Part shown: positions 42,211 to 50,872 of the stretch, piece by piece
Layout of the letters: each line of letters opens with the position of its first letter
Position numbering within the stretch: the first letter of the stretch is position 1
Source: Mycolicibacterium grossiae
GTDB lineage: Bacteria; Actinomycetota; Actinomycetes; Mycobacteriales; Mycobacteriaceae
Assembly: GCF_008329645.1 (NCBI RefSeq)
Contig: NZ_CP043474.1
Span: 5,084,001 to 5,148,000 of the forward strand
Direction of reading: 5' to 3'
Length of the DNA stretch: 64,000 nt
The notes under the pieces: model-generated
What the model was told of the DNA's origin: nothing
The model's input: only the letters and a program-made list of their open reading frames with translations
The model's database searches: none
Made by a program: the position numbers and the translations under genes

Positions 42211-43386
42211 TCACTTCCGGGGCAGCCCCAGGACGCGCTGGGCGACGATGTTGCGCTGGATCTCCGAGGTGCCGCCCGCGATCGTGCCCGCGAAGGACCG
42301 GATGTAGCGGTCGGCCCAGCTTCCCGCGTAGCCGTCGTGATTGAGCGCCTCGTAGCGCGTCGACATGGCCGGGTGGATCAGCCCCTCGGGTCCCTGGGCG
42401 GCCAGTGCGACCTCCCCCGCCGCCTGACCGGCTTCGGCGCCGAGCAGTTTGAGCACCGACAGTGCGGCCACGTCCTCCTCGCCGCGCGCCGCACGGGCGA
42501 TCGCCGCCGAACCGAGCAGGCGCAGCGCCTGGTTGTCCATGACCAGCGTGGCGAAGCGGTCACGCTCGACGCGGGTGCGCGGCCGCCAGTCGACGAGGAG
42601 GTCGGCGAGCCGGTCGGCGTAACTGAGCCACAGCATGGTGCGCTCGTGCCCGAGGGATCCGTTGGCCACCGACCAGCCGTCGTTGAGCGCGCCCACCAGG
42701 TGGGCGGCGGGGACGCGTGCGTCGTTGAAGAACACCTCGTTGAAGTCCATGTCGTCGCGGTCGGCCGCGGACGCGAAGGGCCGGCAGGTGACACCGGGCG
42801 CGTCGGTCGGGACGAGCAGCACGCTGATGCCACGGTGCTTCGGGGCGTCGGGATCGGTGCGGACGAACGTCAGCAGGACGTCGGCGTCGTGCGCGCCGGA
42901 CGTCCACACCTTCTGACCGTTGAGCACGAAGTGGTCGCCGTCGGCGGTCGCCCGGGTGCGCAGCGACGCGAGGTCGGATCCCGCACCGGGCTCGCTCATC
43001 CCGAGGGCGGCGGTGATCTCACCACGCAGAATGGGGATCGCCCACTGCTGCTTCTGCTCGTCGGTGCCGAACGTGATCAACGACGCGGCGATGATGCCGA
43101 CGCCCTGGGTGTTGAAACTGGGCACCATGCGCCGGCGGGACAGCTCGATCTGGTGCACGTATTGCTGCAGGACGGTGGCATTGCGGCCGCCGAACTCCGG
43201 CGGATGGCCGGGCACCAGCCACCCGTTGTCGAAGAGCAGGCGCTGCCACCGGCGGGCCCAGTCGGGCAGGTCCGACGACGACCTCGGGCGCTGCAGCAGT
43301 TCCGCGTCGGGCGGGCGGTGTGCGTCGAGGAACTCGACGAACTCGGCTCGGAACGCCTCGACGTCGGCATCGAAGGTCAGCTGCAT
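42211..43386 (-). CDS. Acyl-CoA dehydrogenase
   Basis: 391 residues. ALGMSEPGAGSDLASLRTRA near 127-146, FVLNGQKVWTSGAHDAD, VANGSLGHERTMLW and the C-terminal GGTSEIQRNIVAQRVLGLP. Single-gene unit, divergent from the TetR at 43572 with the TGAGAAT-N3-ATTCTCA repeat between, so both are likely repressed from that site. Convergent with the 36360 operon, whose substrate it probably shares. Confidence 0.92.
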   Translation of the reverse strand: MQLTFDADVEAFRAEFVEFLDAHRPPDAELLQRPRSSSDLPDWARRWQRLLFDNGWLVPGHPPEFGGRNATVLQQYVHQIELSRRRMVPSFNTQGVGIIAASLITFGTDEQKQQWAIPILRGEITAALGMSEPGAGSDLASLRTRATADGDHFVLNGQKVWTSGAHDADVLLTFVRTDPDAPKHRGISVLLVPTDAPGVTCRPFASAADRDDMDFNEVFFNDARVPAAHLVGALNDGWSVANGSLGHERTMLWLSYADRLADLLVDWRPRTRVERDRFATLVMDNQALRLLGSAAIARAARGEEDVAALSVLKLLGAEAGQAAGEVALAAQGPEGLIHPAMSTRYEALNHDGYAGSWADRYIRSFAGTIAGGTSEIQRNIVAQRVLGLPRK

Positions 43387-43499
43387 GGCACTCCAGACGG
43401 TGGGCTCCGCCGCGCCGCCCGCGACCCCGTCGTACCGAGAATGACCTGCCTCGATGAGGGAATGCGGGCTTTCCGCGAAGTCTTCTGAAAAGACACCGA

Positions 43500-43516
43500 T
43501 GAGAATACTATTCTCA
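43500..43516. promoter_or_regulatory. TGAGAAT-N3-ATTCTCA palindrome, probable TetR operator
   Basis: Perfect 7-bp arms around ACT in the 185-bp divergent gap between the acyl-CoA dehydrogenase and TetR. Same arms as at 36312-36328. A looser TGAGA/TCTCA pair follows at 43520-43538. Confidence 0.75.
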
Positions 43517-43571
43517 CCATGAGAAAGTTACAATCTCAGACACATCGTCTGCGAGGGGGTCTAGCACCGCT

Positions 43572-44288
43572 ATGCCACGTCGTTCTCCGGTACAGTTCAT
43601 CCATGCGCTTCCCGACCACCCTGCAGCCGAGCCGCTGGTGAGCAGCCCCAGCGAGGAGCCGGCCTGGAAGCAGCGGGCGGTCGAGCGATCCATCAAGACG
43701 GCCAAGTTGCGGGCCGCCCAGCGCGTGCAACGGTTCCTCGATGCCGCCCAGGCGATCATCATCGAGAAGGGCAGCACCGACTTCACGGTCCAGGAGGTCG
43801 TCGACCGCTCGCGGCAGTCGCTTCGCAGCTTCTATCTCCAATTCGACGGCAAGCACGAGCTGCTGCTGGCGTTGTTCGAGGACGCGCTGAGCCGGTCCGC
43901 CGACCAGATCCGCGCGGCCACCGGCAGCCACACCGATCCGATCGAGCGGCTCAAGGTCGCGATCCAGCTGCTCTTCGAGTCGTCCCGCCCCGATCCCGCC
44001 GCCAAGCGGCCGCTGTTCACCGACTTCGCGCCGCGGCTGCTGGTGTCGCACCCGTCGGAGGTGAAGGTGGCGCACGCGCCGCTGATCGCCCTGCTCACCG
44101 AACTCATGGAGGACGCCGCGGCCGCCGGGGCGCTGCGCGCATCCATCAATCCCCGCCGCATGGCCGCCATGACCATGCAGACCGTCATGTTCGTCGCCCA
44201 GTCGAGCGGCGCCGAGGACGGCACCAACAAGCCGATCTCCGCCGACGAGGTGTGGGACTTCGTCGCGCACGGCTTCTCCGCCGACTGA
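43572..44288 (+). CDS. TetR-family transcriptional regulator
   Basis: 238 residues. The DNA-binding part is preceded by an unusually long ~45-residue N-terminal tail; helix-turn-helix at about 50-95 (RVQRFLDAAQAIIIEKGS, VQEVVDRSRQSLRSFYLQF). ATG 43572 starts MPRRSPVQF; the internal GTG at 43639 would remove part of the tail only. Most likely owner of the TGAGAAT-N3-ATTCTCA sites here and at 36310, hence repressor of the second oxygenase cassette. Confidence 0.9.
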   Translation: MPRRSPVQFIHALPDHPAAEPLVSSPSEEPAWKQRAVERSIKTAKLRAAQRVQRFLDAAQAIIIEKGSTDFTVQEVVDRSRQSLRSFYLQFDGKHELLLALFEDALSRSADQIRAATGSHTDPIERLKVAIQLLFESSRPDPAAKRPLFTDFAPRLLVSHPSEVKVAHAPLIALLTELMEDAAAAGALRASINPRRMAAMTMQTVMFVAQSSGAEDGTNKPISADEVWDFVAHGFSAD

Positions 44289-44289
44289 C

Positions 44290-44306
44290 CGAGAACCGCG
44301 TTCTCG
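44290..44306. promoter_or_regulatory. CGAGAAC-N3-GTTCTCG palindrome
   Basis: Perfect 7-bp arms around CGC, two bases past the TetR stop. Shares GAGAA-N5-TTCTC and the 3-base spacing with the sites at 36310 and 43500. Could be a third binding site or a short terminator. Confidence 0.45.
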
Positions 44307-44519
44307 TAGACGCGCGTCACCGCGCGTGACGCCGCGCCCGTAGCGCGGCCACAACCCCTTGACGCGGACCCCGGGTCCGCCCGGCGATCCGCCGCGCCCG
44401 TCGACACCGGCCGGGTCCGCGCTGACGGTGCCGACTCCGGTGCCGACTCGGGCATCGATTCCCCCTGCACGCAGTGCCGTCTAAGCGGTCAGTACAAACG
44501 GCCCGAAGCGAGTTCGCCG

Positions 44520-44548
44520 TTGACACAATGGGTTACCGGTGACAGAGT
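44520..44548 (+). promoter_or_regulatory. Possible promoter of the mycofactocin-type SDR
   Basis: TTGACA at 44520-44525, then 17 bases, then CAGAGT, a poor -10. The -35 match is exact; the -10 is weak, so this is a candidate only. Confidence 0.3.
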
Positions 44549-44602
44549 GCTGAGCGAGTGCACAGCAATTCGTTGATGCCCATCAGGGAGCAGAGGATTC
44601 AC

Positions 44603-45439
44603 ATGGCAGGGCGGTTAGAGGGCAAGGTCGCGTTCATCACCGGAGCCGCGCGCGGGCAGGGCCGTGCCCACGCCGTGCGCATGGCCCAGGAGGGCGCGGA
44701 CATCATCGCCGTCGACATCTGCAAGCAGATCGACAGCGTGCTCATCCCCCTCGCGAATCCCGAGGATCTCGCCGAGACCGCCGACATGGTGAAGAACCTC
44801 GACCGGCGGATCTACACCGCGGAGGTCGACACCCGGGACTTCGACGCGCTGAAGGCCGCCGTCGACGCCGGCGTCGAGGAGTTCGGACGGCTCGACGTCA
44901 TCGTCGCCAATGCCGGCATCGGCAACGGCGGCCAGACGCTCGACAAGACCAGTGAGCCCGACTGGGACGACATGATCGCCGTCAACCTCTCCGGTGTGTG
45001 GAAGACCGTCAAGGCCGGTGTCCCGCACATCATCGAGGGCGGCCGCGGCGGCTCGATCATCCTCACCAGCTCGGTCGGCGGCCTCAAGGCCTACCCGCAC
45101 ACCGGCCATTACGTCGCCGCCAAGCACGGCGTCGTCGGCCTGATGCGCACCTTCGCCGTCGAACTGGGCGCGCAGAACATCCGGGTCAACTCCGTACACC
45201 CGACCAACGTCAACACGCCGCTGTTCATGAACGAGCCGACGATGAAGCTGTTCCGCCCGGACCTGGAGAACCCGGGCCCGGAGGACATCAAGGTCATCGG
45301 ACAGATGATGCACACCTTGCCGATCGGCTGGGTCGAACCCGAGGACATCGCCAACGCCGTGCTGTTCCTTGCCTCCGACGAGGCGCGGTACATCACCGGC
45401 GTCACCCTGCCGGTCGACGGCGGCAGCTGCCTGAAGTAG
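44603..45439 (+). CDS. Mycofactocin-coupled SDR family oxidoreductase
   Basis: 278 residues. Begins GRLEGKVAFITGAARGQGRA (NAD motif 13-20), then GADIIAVDICKQIDSV and the ~20-residue PLANPEDLAET insertion typical of mycofactocin-linked SDRs; ANAG near 102-105, S156/S157, Y170 and K174. These enzymes hold NAD(H) tightly and pass electrons to mycofactocin while oxidising alcohols (carveol dehydrogenase type). ATG 44603 follows CAGAGG; an upstream ATG would add residues without family match. Monocistronic. Confidence 0.92.
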   Translation: MAGRLEGKVAFITGAARGQGRAHAVRMAQEGADIIAVDICKQIDSVLIPLANPEDLAETADMVKNLDRRIYTAEVDTRDFDALKAAVDAGVEEFGRLDVIVANAGIGNGGQTLDKTSEPDWDDMIAVNLSGVWKTVKAGVPHIIEGGRGGSIILTSSVGGLKAYPHTGHYVAAKHGVVGLMRTFAVELGAQNIRVNSVHPTNVNTPLFMNEPTMKLFRPDLENPGPEDIKVIGQMMHTLPIGWVEPEDIANAVLFLASDEARYITGVTLPVDGGSCLK

Positions 45440-45475
45440 CCACGGTCCCCGGCAGCGGCTGACACACTGGAGACC

Positions 45476-46294
45476 ATGAGCGACGACGAGGTCGCCGAGC
45501 CGGCCACCGGCGTGCTCGACGCGTTCAGCCCGGGCGTCACCCGGCAGGTCGTCGAGCGCGTCGGGCCGGTGTTGCGCAGGTGGTTTCGCGCCGAGACGCA
45601 CGGCATGGACGTGTTCCCCGCCACCGGCGGCGCCCTGGTGGTGTCGAACCACTCCGGCGGCATGCTGACGCCCGACGTGCTGCTCTTCGGCTCGGCGTTC
45701 TATCGCCGCTTCGGCTTCGACGACCGGCCACTCATCACCCTCGCGCACTACGGGGTGGTGATGGGCCCGCTCGGCGAACTGATGCCGAAGGTCGGCGTCA
45801 TCGAGGCCAGCCGCGAGAATGCCCATGCCGCACTGCGATCGGGCGCCGTGGTGCTGGTGTTCCCGGGCGGTGACTACGACTCCTACCGGCCCACCATGGC
45901 CGACTCGACGATCGACTTCGACGGCCGCACCGGCTACGTGCGGACCGCGATCGCCGCGGGGGTACCCATCGTCCCGGCCGTCTCGATCGGCGGTCAGGAG
46001 AGCCAGTTGTTCCTCACGCGCGGCAACCGGCTGGCGAAACTGCTGGGCCTGTCGAAGGCGCGGATGGAGATCCTGCCGGTCACCTTCGGGTTCCCGTTCG
46101 GTTTCAGCGTGCTGATCCCGCCCAATCTGCCGTTGCCGACCAAGATCGTCACGCGGGTCCTCGAACCGATCGACGTGCACGCCCGCTTCGGCCCCGATCC
46201 CGACGTGGCCGAGGTCGACGTCTACGTCCGCTCGATGATGCAGAACGCCCTCGACGAGCTGTCGCGCAAGCGCCGGTTCCCGCTTCTCGGCTGA
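45476..46294 (+). CDS. PlsC-like acyltransferase (Rv1428c-type)
   Basis: 272 residues. VVSNHSGGMLTPD places H59 and D67 as H-x7-D instead of the usual H-x4-D, followed by VFPGGDYDSYRP, a variant of the FPEG motif. This variant is known from the Rv1428c type of lysophospholipid acyltransferase-like proteins. Likely acylates a lipid at the membrane surface. Precedes the FadD12-like gene by 5 bp; in M. tuberculosis the two are also neighbours. Confidence 0.85.
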   Translation: MSDDEVAEPATGVLDAFSPGVTRQVVERVGPVLRRWFRAETHGMDVFPATGGALVVSNHSGGMLTPDVLLFGSAFYRRFGFDDRPLITLAHYGVVMGPLGELMPKVGVIEASRENAHAALRSGAVVLVFPGGDYDSYRPTMADSTIDFDGRTGYVRTAIAAGVPIVPAVSIGGQESQLFLTRGNRLAKLLGLSKARMEILPVTFGFPFGFSVLIPPNLPLPTKIVTRVLEPIDVHARFGPDPDVAEVDVYVRSMMQNALDELSRKRRFPLLG

Positions 46295-46299
46295 GCGCG

Positions 46300-47946
46300 G
46301 TGCTGCCCTCGCTGTCCGCCGTCACGGGCGTCGCCGCCGAGATCGCTACCATCATCGGCACTCTCGTCCGAGCCGGCGTGCTCGCCCCGTTGCGGCCGGA
46401 TCGCTACCTGCGGATGGCCGCCGCTGCGCGCGACGGCGGGTCGGTGACGCTCGGCTTCGCGCTCACCGCCGGACGCTGCCCCGACCGCACCGGTCTCGTC
46501 GACGAAATCGGGTCGCTCACCTGGCGGCAGCTCGACGCTCGCGCCGCCGCCCTCGCCGCGGCGCTCGAGGCCCTGCCCGGCGGGGCGACCACGGTCGGCA
46601 TCATGTGCCGCAACCACCGCGGGTTCGTGACCGCCCTGATGGCGGCCGACCGCATCGGCGTCGACGTGCTGCTGCTCAACACGTCCTTCGCCGGTCCGGC
46701 CATGGCGGAGGTGGTGACGCGCGAAGGCGTCGACGTCGTCGTCTACGACGACGAGTTCACCCCGGCCGTCGACCGGGCGCTGGCCGACCACCCCGGTGTC
46801 ACCCGCATCCTCGGGTGGGTCGACGCCGGCCCGCGCGAGCACCCCACCGTCGAGGAACTGATCGCCGAGCACGCCGGGAACCGTCCTGGCCGCTCCGAGC
46901 GGCGCAGCAAGGTCGTGCTGCTGACCTCCGGCACCACGGGCACGCCCAAGGGCGCGCGGTCCACCTCCGGCGGCGGCGCCGGCGAACTGGTCGGCATCCT
47001 CGAGCGCATCCCGTGGCGCACCGAGGAGGTCACCGTCATCGCTGCGCCGATGTTCCACGCCTGGGGCTACTCGCAACTGATCTTCGCCGCGTTCATGGCG
47101 ACCACCATCGTCACCCGGCGACGGTTCGACCCCGAGGCGACGTTGGAACTCGTCGACCGGCACGACGCCACCGGCCTGGTCGTCGTGCCGGTCATGCTGG
47201 ACCGGATCATGGACCTCCCCGACGACGTACGGCGGCGCCACCCGTGCCGCGCACTGCGCTTCGTCACGGCGTCGGGCTCGCGGATGCGACCCGACGTCGT
47301 CACCCGCTTCATGGACGAGTTCGGGGACATCGTCTACAACAACTACAACGCCACCGAGGCGGGCATGATCGCCACCGCCACGCCGGCGGATCTGCGTGTC
47401 GCGCCCGACACCGCCGGCCGCCCTGCCGCGGGCACCGAGGTCCGCATCCTCGACGACACCCACCAGCCGGTGGCCGACGGCGAGGTCGGGCAGATCTACG
47501 TGCGCAGCGGGACGCTGTTCGACGGCTACACCGAGGGATCGGCCGCCGGCGGCAAGCACTTCCACGACGGCTTCATGGCGTCGGGCGACCTCGGTCGGCT
47601 CGACGCCGCCGGACGCCTGTTCGTCGTCGGCCGCGACGACGAGATGATCGTGTCCGGCGGCGAGAACGTCTACCCGATCGAGGTGGAGAAGACGCTGACC
47701 GCCCATCCCGACGTCGCGGAGGCCACCGTCGTCGGCGTCTCGGACGCCGAGTACGGCCAGCGGCTCGTCGCCTTCGTGGTCACCCGGCCGGGTGCCGCAG
47801 CCGATCCCGAGGCGCTGCGCGGCCACGTCCGCGAGCAGCTCGCCACCTACAAGGTGCCGCGCGAGATCGTCCTGCTCGACGAACTCCCCCGCAACGCCAC
47901 GGGAAAGATCCTGCGCGCCGAACTCCGCACGCGCGCCGAGGGTTAG
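46300..47946 (+). CDS. fadD12: Acyl-CoA synthetase, FadD12-like
   Basis: 548 residues. ATP-binding LLTSGTTGTPKGARS near 207-221, APMFHAWG, YNNYNATEAG, ASGDLGRLD and the C-terminal ATGKILR lysine. Activates a carboxylic acid to its CoA ester through an acyl-adenylate. GTG start at 46300. The trio acyltransferase, ligase and convergent WS/DGAT matches Rv1428c/fadD12/Rv1425 in M. tuberculosis as I recall it; the symbol rests on that. The stop overlaps the convergent gene by four bases. Confidence 0.88.
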   Translation: MLPSLSAVTGVAAEIATIIGTLVRAGVLAPLRPDRYLRMAAAARDGGSVTLGFALTAGRCPDRTGLVDEIGSLTWRQLDARAAALAAALEALPGGATTVGIMCRNHRGFVTALMAADRIGVDVLLLNTSFAGPAMAEVVTREGVDVVVYDDEFTPAVDRALADHPGVTRILGWVDAGPREHPTVEELIAEHAGNRPGRSERRSKVVLLTSGTTGTPKGARSTSGGGAGELVGILERIPWRTEEVTVIAAPMFHAWGYSQLIFAAFMATTIVTRRRFDPEATLELVDRHDATGLVVVPVMLDRIMDLPDDVRRRHPCRALRFVTASGSRMRPDVVTRFMDEFGDIVYNNYNATEAGMIATATPADLRVAPDTAGRPAAGTEVRILDDTHQPVADGEVGQIYVRSGTLFDGYTEGSAAGGKHFHDGFMASGDLGRLDAAGRLFVVGRDDEMIVSGGENVYPIEVEKTLTAHPDVAEATVVGVSDAEYGQRLVAFVVTRPGAAADPEALRGHVREQLATYKVPREIVLLDELPRNATGKILRAELRTRAEG

Positions 47947-49373
47947 TCGTCCGCGCCGACGGCCGGCAGCGCGGTGTCCACCACCGCCGGCTCCTCGGGC
48001 AGCCCGGCCGCCCGGTGGATCTCGGCGAAGGAGGCGACCAGCGCGTCGGTCGCCTCGTGCACGTCGCCGAAGGTCTGATCGTCGGTGAGTACCGCGATGC
48101 CCATCTGGTCGACGTAACTCCACACGGTGATGTTGACCGGCGCACCGAGCGACAGCACGCCGGTCGAGTAGATCTCGCTCACCGGCGCACCGGCGAAGTG
48201 ACCGCGCTCGCGAGGACCCGCCACGTTCGACACGGCGACGTTCATCATGCGGTTGCGTCCCTGTCGGGTGGACAGCCACCGGAACGCCTGCGGCGCCACG
48301 GCCGTGGGGAGATAGGTCATCATGCGGCAATACAGTTCCGGACCGATCAGCTCGTGGTCCTCCTTGGCGCGCCGGGTCGCCAGCGCCACCAGACGGACGC
48401 GCTCCAGCACGTCGGACACGTGCACCGGCAGCGAGATGGACAGGCCGCTGATCTCGTTGCCCGTGATGCGATCCGGTGACTTGTCGGTGGCGGTCGGCAC
48501 CGAGGCGATGATCGGCTCGTCGGCGCGTCCGTCGTAGCGGAGCAGCAGCTCGCGCAGGGCGCCCGCCGCCGTCGCCAGGACCACGTCGTTGATGCTGACC
48601 TCGAGGCGCTTCGCGGTCCGTTTGACGTCCGCCAGCGCCAGCGTGGCGCTCGCGAACCGCCGCGCCGGGGACACCTGGTGGTTCAGGAACGTCTCCGGGG
48701 CGTCGAACGGCTCGGCGAGATCGGGATGGGCCCCGCGCTCCCGCGCGCGGCGGCGCACCCGGCGCATCCCCGTCACGGCGTCCCCCAGCAGTCCCGGCAA
48801 CTCGCCGATCTGCCGGACGTGATCGCGGCCGGCCTCCGCGAGCAGCTCGGCGTCACCGGGCACCTCGCACGCGTCGGCGGGGTCGCGCTCGTCGGTCTCG
48901 CCGCCGACGATGTCCATCGCCCGCGCGAGCAGATTCACCGACGCCACGCCGTCGGCGAGCGCGTGGTGGATCTTGCCGATCAGCGCGACGCGGTCGCCTG
49001 CCAGACCCTCGGCGACGTGGAATTCCCACAGCGGCCGGGTGCGGTCCAACGGTGTCGAGGCGACCGCGGAGATCACCTCGTCGAGTTCGCGCCGGCCGCC
49101 GGGCTCGGGTACGCGGACCCGCCGCAGGTGGTAGTCGAGGTCGACCTCGCAGTCCTCCAACCACATCGGGTGGTGCAGCCGCCACGGAATCTCCACCAGG
49201 CGGTAGCGCAGGGGCGCCAGCAGGTGCAGCCGCCGGGACAGGTGGTCGCGGAACGCGTCGAAGCCGAACCCGTGGGTCGACGCGTCGACGATCGCGACCT
49301 TGAGCGTGTGCGAATGCAGATTCGGCGTCTCGGTGTACAGCAGATAGGCGTCCATGCCGTTGAGCCGCTTCAC
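47943..49373 (-). CDS. WS/DGAT wax ester synthase/diacylglycerol acyltransferase
   Basis: 476 residues. Active site HHALADG at 136-142 (HHxxxDG), preceded by PLWEFHV near 114-120; the C-terminal domain has AVSNVAGPRE and the PVNITVWSY region. Makes triacylglycerol or wax esters from acyl-CoA at the membrane, so it draws on the ligase next door. GTG 49373 with GGAGGTG upstream. Confidence 0.95.
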   Translation of the reverse strand: MKRLNGMDAYLLYTETPNLHSHTLKVAIVDASTHGFGFDAFRDHLSRRLHLLAPLRYRLVEIPWRLHHPMWLEDCEVDLDYHLRRVRVPEPGGRRELDEVISAVASTPLDRTRPLWEFHVAEGLAGDRVALIGKIHHALADGVASVNLLARAMDIVGGETDERDPADACEVPGDAELLAEAGRDHVRQIGELPGLLGDAVTGMRRVRRRARERGAHPDLAEPFDAPETFLNHQVSPARRFASATLALADVKRTAKRLEVSINDVVLATAAGALRELLLRYDGRADEPIIASVPTATDKSPDRITGNEISGLSISLPVHVSDVLERVRLVALATRRAKEDHELIGPELYCRMMTYLPTAVAPQAFRWLSTRQGRNRMMNVAVSNVAGPRERGHFAGAPVSEIYSTGVLSLGAPVNITVWSYVDQMGIAVLTDDQTFGDVHEATDALVASFAEIHRAAGLPEEPAVVDTALPAVGADD

Positions 49374-49557
49374 GGTGCACCTCCGAAGGTCACGGCGTCC
49401 GAGCCACCCGAGCCACATGACGACACGGCGGGCCTACCCACTGGCTCGATTCGCCACACGGGTCGAACCGCGAGGTATTAAGCGAAGGGTCTAAACGCCA
49501 CGCCGGCACCGGCAACGCTGCGAAACTGGCCACGAATCGGCGAAAGGCGAGGCATTC

Positions 49558-50787
49558 GTGGCAGTCAGCACCAACGACGAGATCGGTTCGGGGATCGACG
49601 AAGACGTCCACTACGACCCGTACGACGTCGACCTGAACATCGATCCGCACCCGATGTTCGGCCGCATCCGCGAGGAAGCGCCGCTCTACTACAACGCGCA
49701 GCACGACTTCTACGCGCTGAGCCGCTTCGACGACGTCGACGCGGCGTTGCTCGACCACGAGACGTTCAGCTCCGCGCGCGGCGCGATCCTCGAGATCATC
49801 AAGTCGGGCATGGAGATCCCCCCGGGCACCCTGATCTTCGAGGACCCGCCCATCCACAACGTGCACCGCAAGCTGCTGTCGCGGATCTTCACCCCCCGCA
49901 AGGTGGCGGCGCTGGAGCCGAAGATCCGCGAATTCACCGCGCGCTGCCTCGACCCCCTCGTCGGCGGCGGCCGCTTCGACTTCGTGACCGACCTCGGGGC
50001 GCAGATGCCGATGCGGGTGATCGGGATGCTGCTGGGCATCCCGGAAGCCGACCAGCAGCACGTCATCGACCACGGCGACTCGACGCTGCGCACCGAGCGC
50101 GGCGGCAAGATGACCGAGAATCCGGACGGGGCGATCGCCACCGGCGAGGTGTTCGCCGAGTTCATCGACTGGCGGGCGAAGCACCCGGCCGACGACATCA
50201 TGACCGAGCTGCTCACCGCCGAGTTCGCCGACGAGACCGGCGCCCGGCGCCGCCTCGGCCGCGACGAACTGCTGCTCTACCTCCAGGTCATCGCCACCGC
50301 GGGAAGCGAGACCACCACCCGGCTAATCGGCTGGGCGGGCAAGCTGCTCGCCGAACATCCCGACCAACGGCGGGACCTGGTCGCCAACCGCAGCCTGCTG
50401 CCGAACGCGGTCGAGGAGGTCGTGCGCTACGAGCCGCCCGCCCCGCACATCAGCCGCTACGTCACTCGCGACGTCGAGTTCTACGGCCAGACGGTGCCCG
50501 CCGGCAACGCGATGATGATGATCATCGGCGCCGCGAACCGCGATCCACGCCGATTTGGTCCTACTGCAGGACATTTCGACGTGCACCGCGAAATCCGCCA
50601 GCACCTCGGCTTCGGCGTCGGCACCCACTTCTGCCTCGGCAACGCGCTCGCCCGGATGGAGGGCCGGATCGCGCTCGACGAGATCCTCGACCGCTTCCCG
50701 GAGTGGGACGTCGACCTCACCAACGCAGAGCTGAGCCCCACCTCGACCGTCCGCGGCTGGGAGTCCATGCCCGCCGTCCTGCCCTGA
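49558..50787 (+). CDS. Cytochrome P450
   Basis: 409 residues, bacterial class I. I-helix TAGSETTT near 247-254, ExxR at E287-R290, heme-binding FGVGTHFCLGNA with C359 as iron ligand. Hydroxylates a hydrophobic substrate with ferredoxin electrons; no ferredoxin gene is close. GTG at 49558, 184 bp from the divergent WS/DGAT. Followed by the hydratase/CaiB genes after 85 bp, so it may supply the hydroxyl group for that pathway. CYP family not assigned. Confidence 0.94.
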   Translation: MAVSTNDEIGSGIDEDVHYDPYDVDLNIDPHPMFGRIREEAPLYYNAQHDFYALSRFDDVDAALLDHETFSSARGAILEIIKSGMEIPPGTLIFEDPPIHNVHRKLLSRIFTPRKVAALEPKIREFTARCLDPLVGGGRFDFVTDLGAQMPMRVIGMLLGIPEADQQHVIDHGDSTLRTERGGKMTENPDGAIATGEVFAEFIDWRAKHPADDIMTELLTAEFADETGARRRLGRDELLLYLQVIATAGSETTTRLIGWAGKLLAEHPDQRRDLVANRSLLPNAVEEVVRYEPPAPHISRYVTRDVEFYGQTVPAGNAMMMIIGAANRDPRRFGPTAGHFDVHREIRQHLGFGVGTHFCLGNALARMEGRIALDEILDRFPEWDVDLTNAELSPTSTVRGWESMPAVLP

Positions 50788-50872
50788 CGCCGTCCGGCGA
50801 CCGACCCGCCTCACCCGTCGCACCCCACCCCTCGAACCCCGCCCGCCGAACCCCCGAACGAAGGAGACCCTC

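Larger units (their letters stand above)
44289..44602. other. 314-bp intergenic region
   Basis: No credible gene. It holds a CGAGAAC-N3-GTTCTCG palindrome directly after the TetR stop and, near the right end, a possible promoter (TTGACA at 44520-44525) and an AGGGAG/CAGAGG ribosome region before the SDR start. Small antisense frames here lack starts and family features. Confidence 0.6.
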
